DNA of 64,000 nt, taken from positions 14,670,001-14,734,000 of the forward strand of contig NC_086192.1 in NCBI RefSeq assembly GCF_023053635.1. Direction: 5' to 3'. Shown one piece after another: positions 45,358-57,300 of this stretch. The DNA is from Elgaria multicarinata webbii (taxonomy: Eukaryota; Chordata; Lepidosauria; Squamata; Anguidae). The position numbers were made by a program, and so were the translations under genes. The notes under the pieces were generated by a model. It saw only the letters and a list, made by a program, of their open reading frames with translations. It was not told the origin of the DNA and ran no database searches. The number at the start of each line of letters is the position of its first letter. The stretch's first letter is position 1.

Positions 45358-48300
45358 CTGAAGGGGGCGACAGAGAGAAGCGTGAGAAGAACATCAGAAG
45401 AGTCAAGCTGGTCAGACCAACGGTCCATCTAGACGGTGGTCATGGTTGGGCACTGGCCGAGGGTCAACACCCCAGCAGGGGCCCACTGACAAGAGCGCCC
45501 CCTGGAGCTGCTCTTCCCCTACCCCATTGCAACCTGCTTTTCCCCCTGCCTCTCGCTCTGGCCCAGACAACGGTGGTGATGGGAAGGAAGGACAACAGAT
45601 CTGTTGATACTGAACTGTATCTCTCTATAAAGCTGGACGTACCGTGTGTGGGTTTGTACAGTGGTGGCCAAAATTGTGGACACTTCTTGAAATTTTCATG
45701 TTTTGCAACTTTGCACGCTTATAGAAAGTGTCCCGTTTCACGAAATTCAAATGTTTATATATCAATTGAAAGAGAATTTAATGCAGAGTTCAATTCAAAA
45801 AACAGAATACAAATATCTGCGGGACAAAAAAAGTTCGGCTTACTTCAGTCTAAAAACAAACACGGGTGTGATTGAGTGAAGAAGCGGATTGGAATTGCAA
45901 ACCCGACTGGCCAATCACAGTCCTTGTTCTGGGGACCCATCCCATGGCAGTAGTGGCGATACGTCCTGTTTCAAGTGGGGGAAAGTCAGTTTTGCTGTCT
46001 GTTCTGTAACTGAAGCGCCATTGGAGATGGTGTGAATATTTGACGTATTTCTCAAATTAAAAGCGTACGTATGTCCATCCTAAACAGAGCAATTGCACCG
46101 AAGAAAAGAGTTGATTGGACACCCAGGAAAAGAAGCAGGCTGGTTGTATTACGTGAATCAGGTCTTTCCATTGATATATAAACATTTGAATTTTGTGAAA
46201 CAGAACATTTTCTATAAGCAGGCCAAGTTGCAAAACATGAACATTTCAAAAAGTGTCCACAATTTTGGCCACCACTGTAGGTCCGGAAATGTTTAATCAC
46301 TTCCAGATGAGCTACGGATAGGTGTCCATGTTCAACGTACCCCCCAAAAATCCAAAAACATGAATTCTTGCAGTTTAACTATTTTTAAACCATTTAAAAC
46401 AAATCCAATGCTACAGCTCCCAGCATGTTTGCAACTCCCAGCAACTGTTGAGGAAGCACCTCTCAGAGGATGGGGCCACCAATGGTCTGCCAAAGGCATG
46501 CTGGGAGATGTAGGCATTTCAGAGATCATAGAATCATAGAATAGCAGAGTTGGAAGGGGCCTACAAGGCCATCGAGTCCAACCCCCTGCTCAATGCAGGA
46601 ATCCACCCTAAAGCATCCCTGACAGATGCTTGTCCAGCTGCCTCGGATTGATCGATCTCTATCATTGCCCCTGACTGACCCTGTAACCAGGCGTCGGGCA
46701 AAGCCACATCTTAGAATAAACCCAGGGATCAAATAAATGCAACTATGCAGGTCCGAAGAACCGATGTAAGTGAGGACGTGGTTTTCCAGTGACAGCCAGC
46801 AGGTGGCAACAGAGTTCCCCTTGCGACGTTGACTTGACACATTTATTTGAAAGGACGTGTCGGAGATTTAGGGATAACTTTTTCTGAGCAAAGCAGGGGG
46901 CAGCAAGGCAATGAATGATAGGGAATCCCACAATGAATCTCACACTAGAGGCCTTCAAGAGGCAGCTGGACAACCCTCTGTCAGGGATGCTTTAGGGTGG
47001 ATTCCTTCATTGAGCGGGGGGTTAGACTGGATGGCCTTATAGGCCCCTTCCAACTCTACTATTCTGTGATTCTAGTGCAGTGGAGAAAGAAGCCTGAGTT
47101 GCTAGGACACAGCACAGTTTTTTTGTCAAATATGCGTTTTGTGGAATGTCAGGCGCCTTTCATTCTGCTGTCTGCTCATTGATGGAGGGGCAGAAAAGGC
47201 AACTCAAATGATTAAGGGTCTGGAGCACCTCTCCTAGGAGGGAAGGGTACAACAGTTGGGAAAAGGAGGCTAAGGGGACACCTGATAGAGGTGTGCAAAA
47301 TGATGCACAACGTGGAGAATGCGGAGAGGGAGGCATTTTTCTCCCTCTCTCAAAATACTAGAACCCAACGGGGGTCATTTCCCATGAAGCTGATGGGTGG
47401 GAGATCCAGGACAAATAAAAGGAAGGACTTCTTCACACAGTGCAGAGTTAAACTGTGGAATTCACTACCACAAGTTACGGTGATGGCCACCAATTTGGAT
47501 GGCTTTAAAACTGGGTTGGATAAATTGACGATTGTGTGACGCTCTTCTAGCACTATTTGCGCTTGTGGAATGGCACCGTTGGTCAGGGCCCACTCTCGCT
47601 ACAATTAGCCGCCTTGAGTGACATTTTTCAGTAGAAAGGCCGGGTGCAAATCAAGTCAATCAATCAATGGATGTTTAGAGTAACCACCCAATTACGTCCA
47701 AGTTGCAGATGGAAAAGTGGAGGCAGAGAAACACCGGCTTAACAGACGGCCACTCAGCGAGTTTGTGGCTGACGTTGGATTTGAACTGTGAGGATGCCTT
47801 GTCTCGCAAACATTTACCACCAAGCATAAGCACCTTTGAAGAAATAGAATTTCCCATCTTCCTCTGAGAAGGCTGCAGCGTCGAGGGTGGATGGTAGCCG
47901 TGGCCACAGTTCCTGGAGCGGGCGTGGACCCGTGGCTTTTCCTCCTTTGGATACTATCCAGTAATAACCCCCTTTGAAGATGTAAAGGTTATCTTTCAGG
48001 TCTGTGTAGAATAAAGAGAGGTGAGTTAGAGTGCCTTGGGCGTTCGGTCTGAAGATCTCATCAACTGACCAGTTCTAACAGGGAACGGCAGAGTTCTCTT
48101 GGGCAGACTGGGATGTGGAATATCCTCACAGTATCTCCTTCCAGACATCTTGGTTTTTTTTTTAGTAAGAGGCACTTCAGACGCCCCTTTGAAACGACAT
48201 ACATTTAAAAAATGTGTAGATTTCAAAATGAAGTCACTACCACAAGATGTGGTGATGGCCACCAATTTGGATGGCTTTAAAAGGGAGTTGGATAAATTCC

Positions 48301-51300
48301 TGGAGGCGAAGGCTATCCATGGCTACTAGCCCTGATGGTTGTGTGCTATCTCCAGTATTTGAGGCAGTAAGCCTGTGTGCACCAGTTGCTGGGGAACATG
48401 GGTGGGAGGGGGCTATTGCACCATGTCTATATTGCCCTCTCCCTCCTGCTACTAACTGTCTGTGCAGAGGCCACCAGTGAGGGAGGAAGCAGCAGCCAGG
48501 CACCTCTCCATCATGTCTGGGTCCAGCTCCAGCTGAGAGCCCCCTCCCCCCTGCTACCAACTGTCTCTGCAGAGGCCACCAGTGAGGGAGGAAGTAGCAG
48601 CCAGGCACCTCTCCATCGTGTCTGGGTCCAGCTCCAGCTGAGAGCCCCCTCCCTCCTGCTACCAACTGTCTCTGCAGAGGCCACCAGTGAAGGAGGAAGC
48701 AGCAGCCAGGCACCTCTCCATCGTGCCTGGGTCCAGCTCCAGCTGAGACCCACCTCCCTCCTGCTGCCAACTGCCAACTTTAACTGCTGAACTTTGCAAC
48801 TAAGATTGTAGTGCCTGAATTTGCTTTCCTTTTCCCCCTCCTCCTCCCTCCTAATCCCCTTTCCTTTTGTGTCATGTCTTTTAGATTGTAAGCCTGTGGG
48901 CAGGGACCATCAAGAAATACTTTTGTAAGCCGCCATGAGAGCCTTTTTTGGCTGAATGGCGGCATAAAAATGCTTAAATAAATAAATAAATAAATGTCCT
49001 GTTTGTGGGTTTCCTATGGGCAGCTGTTTGGCCCCTGTGGGGACAGAATTCTGGACTAGATGGACCCTTGTTCTGATCCAGCATCAGGGCTCTTCTTCTG
49101 TTCGTATTTACTGTGAAGAAATGCCATGTAAATCGCCATTTATGTGAGATAAAGTTTGAAAGCTCTGTGTGGCCTCGCTGCCGTTATAATATGTCTGAGT
49201 AAAGGTTCAGCACGTTGCGTACACGGTCTTGCTGCAATCCTGTGTACAACAGCCCCATAAGGCGGGCCAGCATGAGAAGAAAGAGAAGAAAGCGGAGGCC
49301 GAAAGTTGACTCTAGAGCAGCCTTCCTCAACCTGGGGCGCTCCAGATGTGTTGGACTGCATCTCCCAGAATGCCCTGGGGTCCATCTCCAGCTGAGAGCC
49401 CCCTCCCTCCTGCTACCAACTGTCACTACAGAGGCCACCAGTGAGGGAGGAAACAGCAGTCAGGCACCTCTCCATCGTGCCTGGGGCATTCTGGGAGTTG
49501 TAGTCCAACACAACTAGAGCGCCCCAGGTTGAGGAAGGCTGCTCTAGAGGATGGAGCAATACTGACCGATGGTGATGGCATCAAAAAACGACCAGCAGTA
49601 ATGGGAGCTGAGGTTGCTTTCCTGGCGCTCGGGGGCGTCGAGATGTTGGCTCCAGTCTTGGAAGCGAGCAAATAATTTCCCTGGGAGCTGGACCACAGGG
49701 CCCCGGGGAGGTTTCCCTGCCGAAAACAAACACACACACCCCACACGAAGTTCAATCCGAAGAGAAACAGGAGTTAGGTGTATTGTCTGCACCGACTCAC
49801 GGTGGATGGTTCAAACGCCAAGATAGCTAAATGGAACCTCCATGTCCAGAAACACTCTACCACTGTGATTAAGATCCAGAATTCTGGGGGCCGGAAAAGC
49901 TAAATTCGGAAGGGGAGGCAAACCCCAGGCTTCTGTGAAAAATCCAGGCTTCCTGGGGTTCCTTAAATGGCTACATCCCTTTCTCATGACCCCGCCGCCT
50001 TTCCCTTCAGTGTTTTCCTCAAGTATTCCAGCTTTTCCTTGTTTTTTCCCCATTCCAAAGGCTGAGTTCCTGGCAAGAAGGCGATCCATGGCTACTAGCC
50101 CTGATGGTTGTGTGCTATCTCCAGTATTCAAGGCAGTAAGCCTGTGTGCACCAGTTGCTGGGGAACATGGGTGGGAGGGTGCTGTTGCACCATGTCCTGC
50201 TTGTTCATCCCTAGCCGATGGCTGGTCGGCCACTGTGTGAACAGAGTGCTGGACTAGATGGACCCTGGGTCTGATCCAGTATCAGGGCTCTTCTGACGTT
50301 CCTCATGGTTTTAATTTTTGTGAACCGCCCAGAGAGCTTTGGCTATTGGGCGGTATAAAAATGTAATCAATCAATAAATAATCTCAGATATCTAACGGAG
50401 AGTTTGGAGGTGTTAAAGAAAGGTTTGAAAACCTTTCTTTTTATATGGGTTTTATTTTAAGGTTTTATTGCTATATTCTTTTAAACCCAGTTAAGGTCTT
50501 TTATTAGGATTATTGTAGCTATTGCATTTTTGTAAACAGCTGGCCTATCTTATCTGACGTAGAGCTTTGTTAGAAAGCGTTATATGAATTATTATTATTA
50601 TTATTATTAGAGTGTGGAATGGAAACTTTTACTAGGATAGAGGGTAATGGTTGTTCTCTTTGATTATTTCTTTTCCCTTGTTATATTTGCAAATGAAAAA
50701 TAAAAATAAAAGTAAAAGGAAGGACGGAAGGAAGGAAGGAAGGAAAGCACATTTACCATATAAGTTCTGGATAGCAAGGATGTCATCCCAGCTGAGGACA
50801 AAATCCTTGCCCAGCTTCTTGTAGTAAGGGGACATGAGGGCGTTATGCACCGGCGAGTGTTCCAGGCCCAGCGTATGTCCGATCTCGTGCGCCATGACTA
50901 CGAAGAGGTTCCGGCCCTTCCCGCTGTCCAACGACCACCTCTCGTCATTGTCGAAATGCGCCTCACCCCGGCGCGGAAAGAAGGCATGTGCCAAGGCACC
51001 CCCTGATGGAGGGGAGGGAAGAGAACACAGGCCGTTAGAACCCGCAAGGGCAGCTGCGTTCGGGGAGCCTTTCACAGTTGTGCTACTGGCACTTCCACGG
51101 GAGGACGGACATCAGGAAAAACTTCCTGACTGTTAGAGCAGTACGACAATAGAACCCATGACCTAGGGAGGTGGTGGGCTCTCCCACCCTAGAGGCCTTC
51201 AAGAGGCAGCTGGACAGGTGGATCCCTGCCTTGAGCAGGGGGTTGGATTCGACGCCTTAGAGGCGTCTTCCAGCTCTTCGATTCTATGTGCACTGTTTGA

Positions 51301-54300
51301 ACACCTTGAGGATTAGCTGCCAAAATCATGCGCCTCTCGTCGCTCGGACCAGATGCGTCCCTCCCTAAACCCTTTCCATGGTTCCTGACCCATTCTGCAT
51401 CCTACATTTGTTCCTTATTCTTGACGGCTTTATGGCTTTCCATACAGGAGAGCCATATGGAATTTGGCCAGTGCGACTGGGATAGGATTCCATTTCAGTT
51501 CATTACCCAAAATTCGCAACGTTCTTCATATTCAGGAGAGAAACTACTTGCAATGTAATTATCTGGCTGCAAGGGAAAGCAAAATGGACAGTTTTTAAAA
51601 CAGGTGTCCTCTGCCACTGGGTTAGAACTAGAGATGTCCAAGAAATCCATTTGGGGGCTGGAATTTGAACAGTTTCCCTAGGTTTGGCCCCAAAGACTTT
51701 GATTCCGCTGCGGTGCTGATCCAATCTGTCGCAAGTCGGGCCGATTTGTGGATTTGACGAGCATTTTGTGCGTTTTGGGCAGGTTCGACAATCTGTTGCA
51801 AATTTCCCAGCAGTTTGCCCGAATATTCGAGCAATTTGCGCGAATTCGGCTGCAATTTGTTCAAAGCCGGCCGCAATTGCTCTGAAATTTCCACAAACGG
51901 CTCAGACATTTACAAGAAATTGCGGAAGCCGTGCGAACAAGATTGCACCAATGAGGTTCGTGCAAAAGCCCGCCGCTCAGCTCGCGAACGCAAATCAAAC
52001 CAACCACGCTGCGGAATTCCATCGCGTAAAAAAAGAAAGAAGAAGAACTGGGTTTCCCAGCGGTGACCATCCGTAGTTACAACCCTTCCGCTATAAAGGC
52101 TTATGAGCCAAGGCACCTGGTCCATCAAAGGCGTTGTCCGCTCCGTCGTTGTGGTCTCCGTGGAAGAAAGTCAGGCGAATGTCGGCGGGATCCCCGGAGG
52201 CCTCCCAGAAAACCAAGCCGGAAACGTTGCTCCAGAGGTCAAAGGCTGCTTTCACCACTAGGCGGACTTGCTGTTGAGGCAGGTACCAGGGCCAGTTCAC
52301 CAGCCGGTACGTCAAATGCCGCTTGTACCATTTGCCAGCTGCCGAAAGAAAGAAAGGAAGGATTGGGACGGGTGCAGTGGAAACGTAAAAGTAGGAAATA
52401 TTGAACCAGATGTGGAAGGGATTCTTCGGGACAAAAAGAGGCAGGATTTCTCCCATCACATTTAGGTTTAGTAGCTGCTAGACAAGTCATAATTTGTTCC
52501 ATTGTAAACTAGACGTTAGTAAAATTAAATTCGTCTTTATATTCCTAACTAAATCATTGTCATTTTTATGGTCTGTTTTTTAGTAGACCTAAAATCCTTT
52601 GCTTATTAGGGGCGACCCCTTATTTTCTCCAAAAAATTGCTTCGCACAGGTACCTACCATAGAGATAACAATTTTTTCAAAAGTAGGGGGTCCATGGCTT
52701 GGCATTTGAAAAACAAGGTGTCCGAGGGACTTAGCTAATTGAGAACCAGTGCTCTAAAAGGATTTTTTTTTTTTTTTTGGCAAACATAGTCTAAGAAAAT
52801 ACACTTCCTCTCTCTCTTTCTCCCCGCCCCCGCAAGCTGAGGCAGGCCCAAAGAACCACGCCTAACCCCAGGTGTGGTGCAACCCGGTTCAATCCCCCCC
52901 CTCCCCGGAGCGACAGCCACAAAATGACAGCAGCAATTAAATTGGCGTTCCTGAGATATGACTTGAGCTTTGCGGTGACGCCCTCGGGGATCTTTAGAAG
53001 GGATTCAAGTTGCAGGCGTGTCCCCCTGGGTAAAGGCAGAGAGCAGCGGGAGCGCTACTTATTTACAGTATTTGTATACCGCTCCATAACTAAAACGGAT
53101 TCTGGAAGGGTGCAAATAGGAATAACTCAGGAAAAAGAAAGACGGTTAATAACTGCTGATTAAAATTGTTCCATTCAAAATGAAGGACCAGTAAAAACAG
53201 TGGCTGGTGAGTTGAGGGAGGCTTACTGGAAAAGAGTGTTTTTAGGAGGCACTGGAAGCAGCCTAGTGTTGGAGCCTGCCTGACCTCCAGAGACAGGGAG
53301 TTCCACAGGAGGGGAGCCACCACGCTGAAGGCTCTGCCCCTGGTGGACTCCAATTGGAGGATGGATCTATGTGGAACCACCTGGAGCAGGCCCTCGGATG
53401 ACCTCAGTGACCGGGCAGGTTGGTAAGGGAGAAGGCGCTTTCCCAGGTACCCTGGTCCCAAGTTGTTTAGGGCTTTGCACACGAGTAGCAAAACCTTAAA
53501 TATGCAGCACATGCCAAGCAAATACCTGACGCATTTCCTTGGTGTGGCAAGTTGGACATCTGCAGAGGAGCAACGAAGATGAGGCTAAAGTCACCCAGGA
53601 AAAAACATAGCCACTTGCCTCCAGTCTCCCGATTCCACCTGCAAAAGGAATTAATGCAGACTTCCCCAACCTGTTGCCCTCCAGATGTGTTGGGGAAGGC
53701 TGCATTAAATTCTCACCAGTGGTGTAATGCATCAAGGGCTTGCAGGGACACAGTGCTGGGAATTTTGTATCAGCAAGTCCACTGATGTCACCACCACCCT
53801 TCCGATTTTTCTGTTCCCTCTGAATGTAACTGCAACCCTGAATAGCTGAGGGGGGAAAGGATTCTCCCAGCAAGAATCAGTGGAGGCTTGGTGGCTCCGA
53901 TTTCGGTGGGGCTGTGAATCCATTCCAGGTTTCAGTCAGTACCAGGCAGAATGCTAAATGAGCTGTCCACCGTGCCGAATCCTAGCCCCTGAATCGGTTC
54001 AGCACCCTGGAAAGCTCCTTTAGAGTCCTGGCTGGTTGTGACTGAAACCCGGAATGGATCTGCAGCCCCACAGAAATCGGAGCCACCAGCCCACACTGGT
54101 CCTGCCCAAAATCCGGAGTGGATTCACCGACCCACTGACATGGGGTCTACCAGCCTCCACTGTCACCCAGTGGTATCCTGGCTATCCAGCCAGTGTGGTG
54201 TAGTGGCTGAGACTGGGAGCTGGGAGATCCGAGTTCTAGTCCCTGCTCAGTCATGGAAACCCTCTGGGTAACTTTGGGCCAGTCACAGACTCGCAGCCCA

Positions 54301-57300
54301 ACCCACCTCACAGGGTTGTTGTGAGGATAAACATGGAGATGAGGAGGAGGTTATGTACACCGCCTTGGGTTCCTTGGAGGAAAAAAGGCAGGATATAAAT
54401 GCAATAAATAATTTTTTTTCCTGCAGCTTTTCCTAGTCTAAAACATTGATGCATCTCTCCTAAGGCTTAGGTCCTGGCAGTAAAAGCTTTCAGCTTCAAT
54501 ATCGTGGTCTTTGGGGTAACTTTGCTTTCACCTCCACCCACCATCACATGCCCCCCTCCCCTTCAAAACTCCTCCAAAATGGAATTCAGCCCCTGGGCTA
54601 AAAGAGATTCTCCACCCCGCAGACGCCGGACTGGGGCCAAAGGGGAGGCCTGCTTCATGTCAGCCAAGACAGACGTGCCGAAAACAACCCAGGGGAAAAT
54701 CCGACTGCAGCGTCTTGCTTTTTCACCCCTGCGCTGTTCCCCTCCCCGGCCATCCGGAACAGATGCTGCCTTGTCAGGCACAGTTTGAGGCCTCTTCGAA
54801 CAATTACCTAATCTCCCCATTAAACTCTTCCTGCAGCTCGCCTTCGGCACAGCTGTTCCCTCGGACCTTTTTGCGCCTGCTGTCGAAGAAAGACAAGAAT
54901 CCGCCCAGAACACTTTCCAAGGTAAATCTGGTAGGATGGCCATGTATCACCCCACCCCCCACATACACACACACTTTTTTTTTTAACAGTCCTCTAGTTG
55001 AAGGACGGTTTTGGTTTCAAGATCAAGTTTCAAGATCAAGAATCCTAAGAAAGGAGAGCTGAAGGGGGGGGGGGCGTGTTCCCACCAATACCCAGAGACG
55101 CAATCAAAGATTTTTATATATGAATTCCAGACTGCAAAACAGATGTTCCCTTAGTTCTGTTTTTCATAGGATCATAGAATAGTAGAGTTGGAAGGGGCCT
55201 CTGAGGCCATCGAGTCCAACCCCTTGCTCAATGCAGGAATCCACCCTAAAGCATCCCTGACAGGTGGTTGTCCAGCTGCCTCTTGAAGGCCTCTAGTGTG
55301 GGAGAGCCCACAACCTCCCTAGGTCATGGGTTGCATTGTCGTACTGCTCTAACAGTCAGGAAGTTTTTCCTGATGTCCAGCCGGAATCTGGCTTCCTGTC
55401 ATTTGAGGCCATTATTCCATGTCCTGCACTATGGGATGATTGAGAAGAGATCCTGGCCCTCCTCTGTGTGACAACCTTTCAAGTCTTTGAAGAGTGCTCT
55501 CATGTCTCCCCTCCATCTTCTCTTCTCCAGGCTAAACATGCCCAGTTCCTTCAGTCTCTCCTCATAGGGCTTTGTTTCCAGACCTCTGATCATCCCGGTT
55601 GCCCTCCTCTGAACACGCTCCAGCTTGTCTGCGTCCTTCTTGAAGTGTGGAGCCCAGAAATGGATGCAATACTCTAGATGAGGCCTAACCAGGGCCAAAT
55701 AGAGAGGAACCAGGACCTCACGCAATTTGGAAGCTATATACTTCTCTTAATGCATCCCAAAAGAGCATTTGCCTTTCACACTGTTGTACATGATGGCCCC
55801 TGGATTGGGCCATTTTTGAGGGGGTTAGAGACAGGGGGGTTGGACTCAATGGCCTTATAGGCCCCTTCCAACTCTACTATTCTATGATTCTATATGCATT
55901 TTGTTACGTCTGGTCCCCCCCATGTTTCGTGGATCCTCAGGCCTGTTTCACCCCATCATACGCTCGCTGGTGAAAGCAGAACTTTTTTTTTACCAGCTTT
56001 TCATTCTACTTTTGCTAAATCGCATTGGAATGAATCCGCCTGTGCGCAGCTACACCAGTCTGCCTTCGTTAACGTGCCAAACTAGCGCAAATGCGCACAT
56101 GCGCTAACAAACTAATGTGCATTAGCGTTAGTATGAATTAGCAGAAATAACCCCCCCACACACACACACAACCAAAAAAGTTCGCAGAGTGCACACGACT
56201 CAGAAAAAGCCAGCCCACGGTGAAATCCGCAGGTCGAATTCCTAGAAGTTCAAATTCCTTTGGATCCATTGAAGATTTCTCCGACACGGGTGCTTTGATT
56301 TTTGGGAAACCCATTCAAGGAATACTGATTTGGCCGTGAGAATTTAGACACCACATTTAAAACTTTTCATTTGCTTGAACATCTCATGGACGGACGGCTT
56401 TCTTCTCTCTGTTCACTGCTGCCAACTGTAACGATTGTAACATGTTCTTTGCCATTCAGATCAAATTTTGGCTGTCGTTCTCTGCGACGAGGTAAACAAA
56501 CGAAATACGCTCCGTCCATCTGGTGCGGTTTACTTCTCTTCTGCTGGACTCTACGGCTGCATTGTTCTCGTCGATAGCTTTATTTGGAGAGGGCTGGCAA
56601 TGGCTTTATTTTGGATTTTGTAAGCAGCACTGAAGTTTTGGAAGTGGGACAGCAGAGTATAAAGGGTATCAGAAAAATGAATCCTAAAGGCTCGATTTCA
56701 GAATCTATTTGACGCTTTTGTGCGGCTTTGTCCCAAACTGAATTGAGGAGGGGGGCACTTTCCCAAGCCAGATGGCACCTTTAATTATGGGTGCATTTAT
56801 TTATTTATTTATTTATTACATTTCTATACCGCCCAATAGCCGAAGCTCTCTGGGCGGTTCACAAAAATCAATCTACATCTGGTCCATGTCAGTTTTGCAT
56901 GAATTCAGTCATGTCTGTTCCTTCCAATTTCCGCCCCCCTCTATGAGTATTATTTTTTTAAACACACAAACATTCATATTTATGTTTTGTCTGCAACGTT
57001 CCCTAACATGTACATTTTCGTTGCATCTTTCCCTAACAGACGCATTTTTTTATGGCTCAGTTCAGATAACACGTTAGTCAACGCCGTGGGAAAACTCCAC
57101 TCAACGGTTGAGTTCCTAGGGGAAACTCCCAACACGGCATCTTAAGTTTAAGTTTAGTTTTGTGCGGGGCGTCCCCCCCGCCCGCCCCCACAGCAGGTGT
57201 GGGCGAAGGAGCCCGAAGAAGAACGATCTTTGCAAAGCGCCTCGGGACTTACTCTGATGCAAGTACCGTTTCTTGCGCCGTCTCCTGGGTTTCTGCCCTG

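Larger units (their letters stand above)
48226..49105 (+). mobile_element. CR1 subfamily A copy split by a composite element
   Basis: CR1 sequence runs to 48427 and resumes at 48994 (ATGTCCTGTTTGTGGGTTTC to GCATCAGGGCTCTTCTTCTG). Confidence 0.8.

Noticed and set aside
48237-48790. Long open frames on both strands of the 105-bp array
   Set aside because: The unit length (105) is a multiple of three, so any frame without a stop stays open; no coding evidence.
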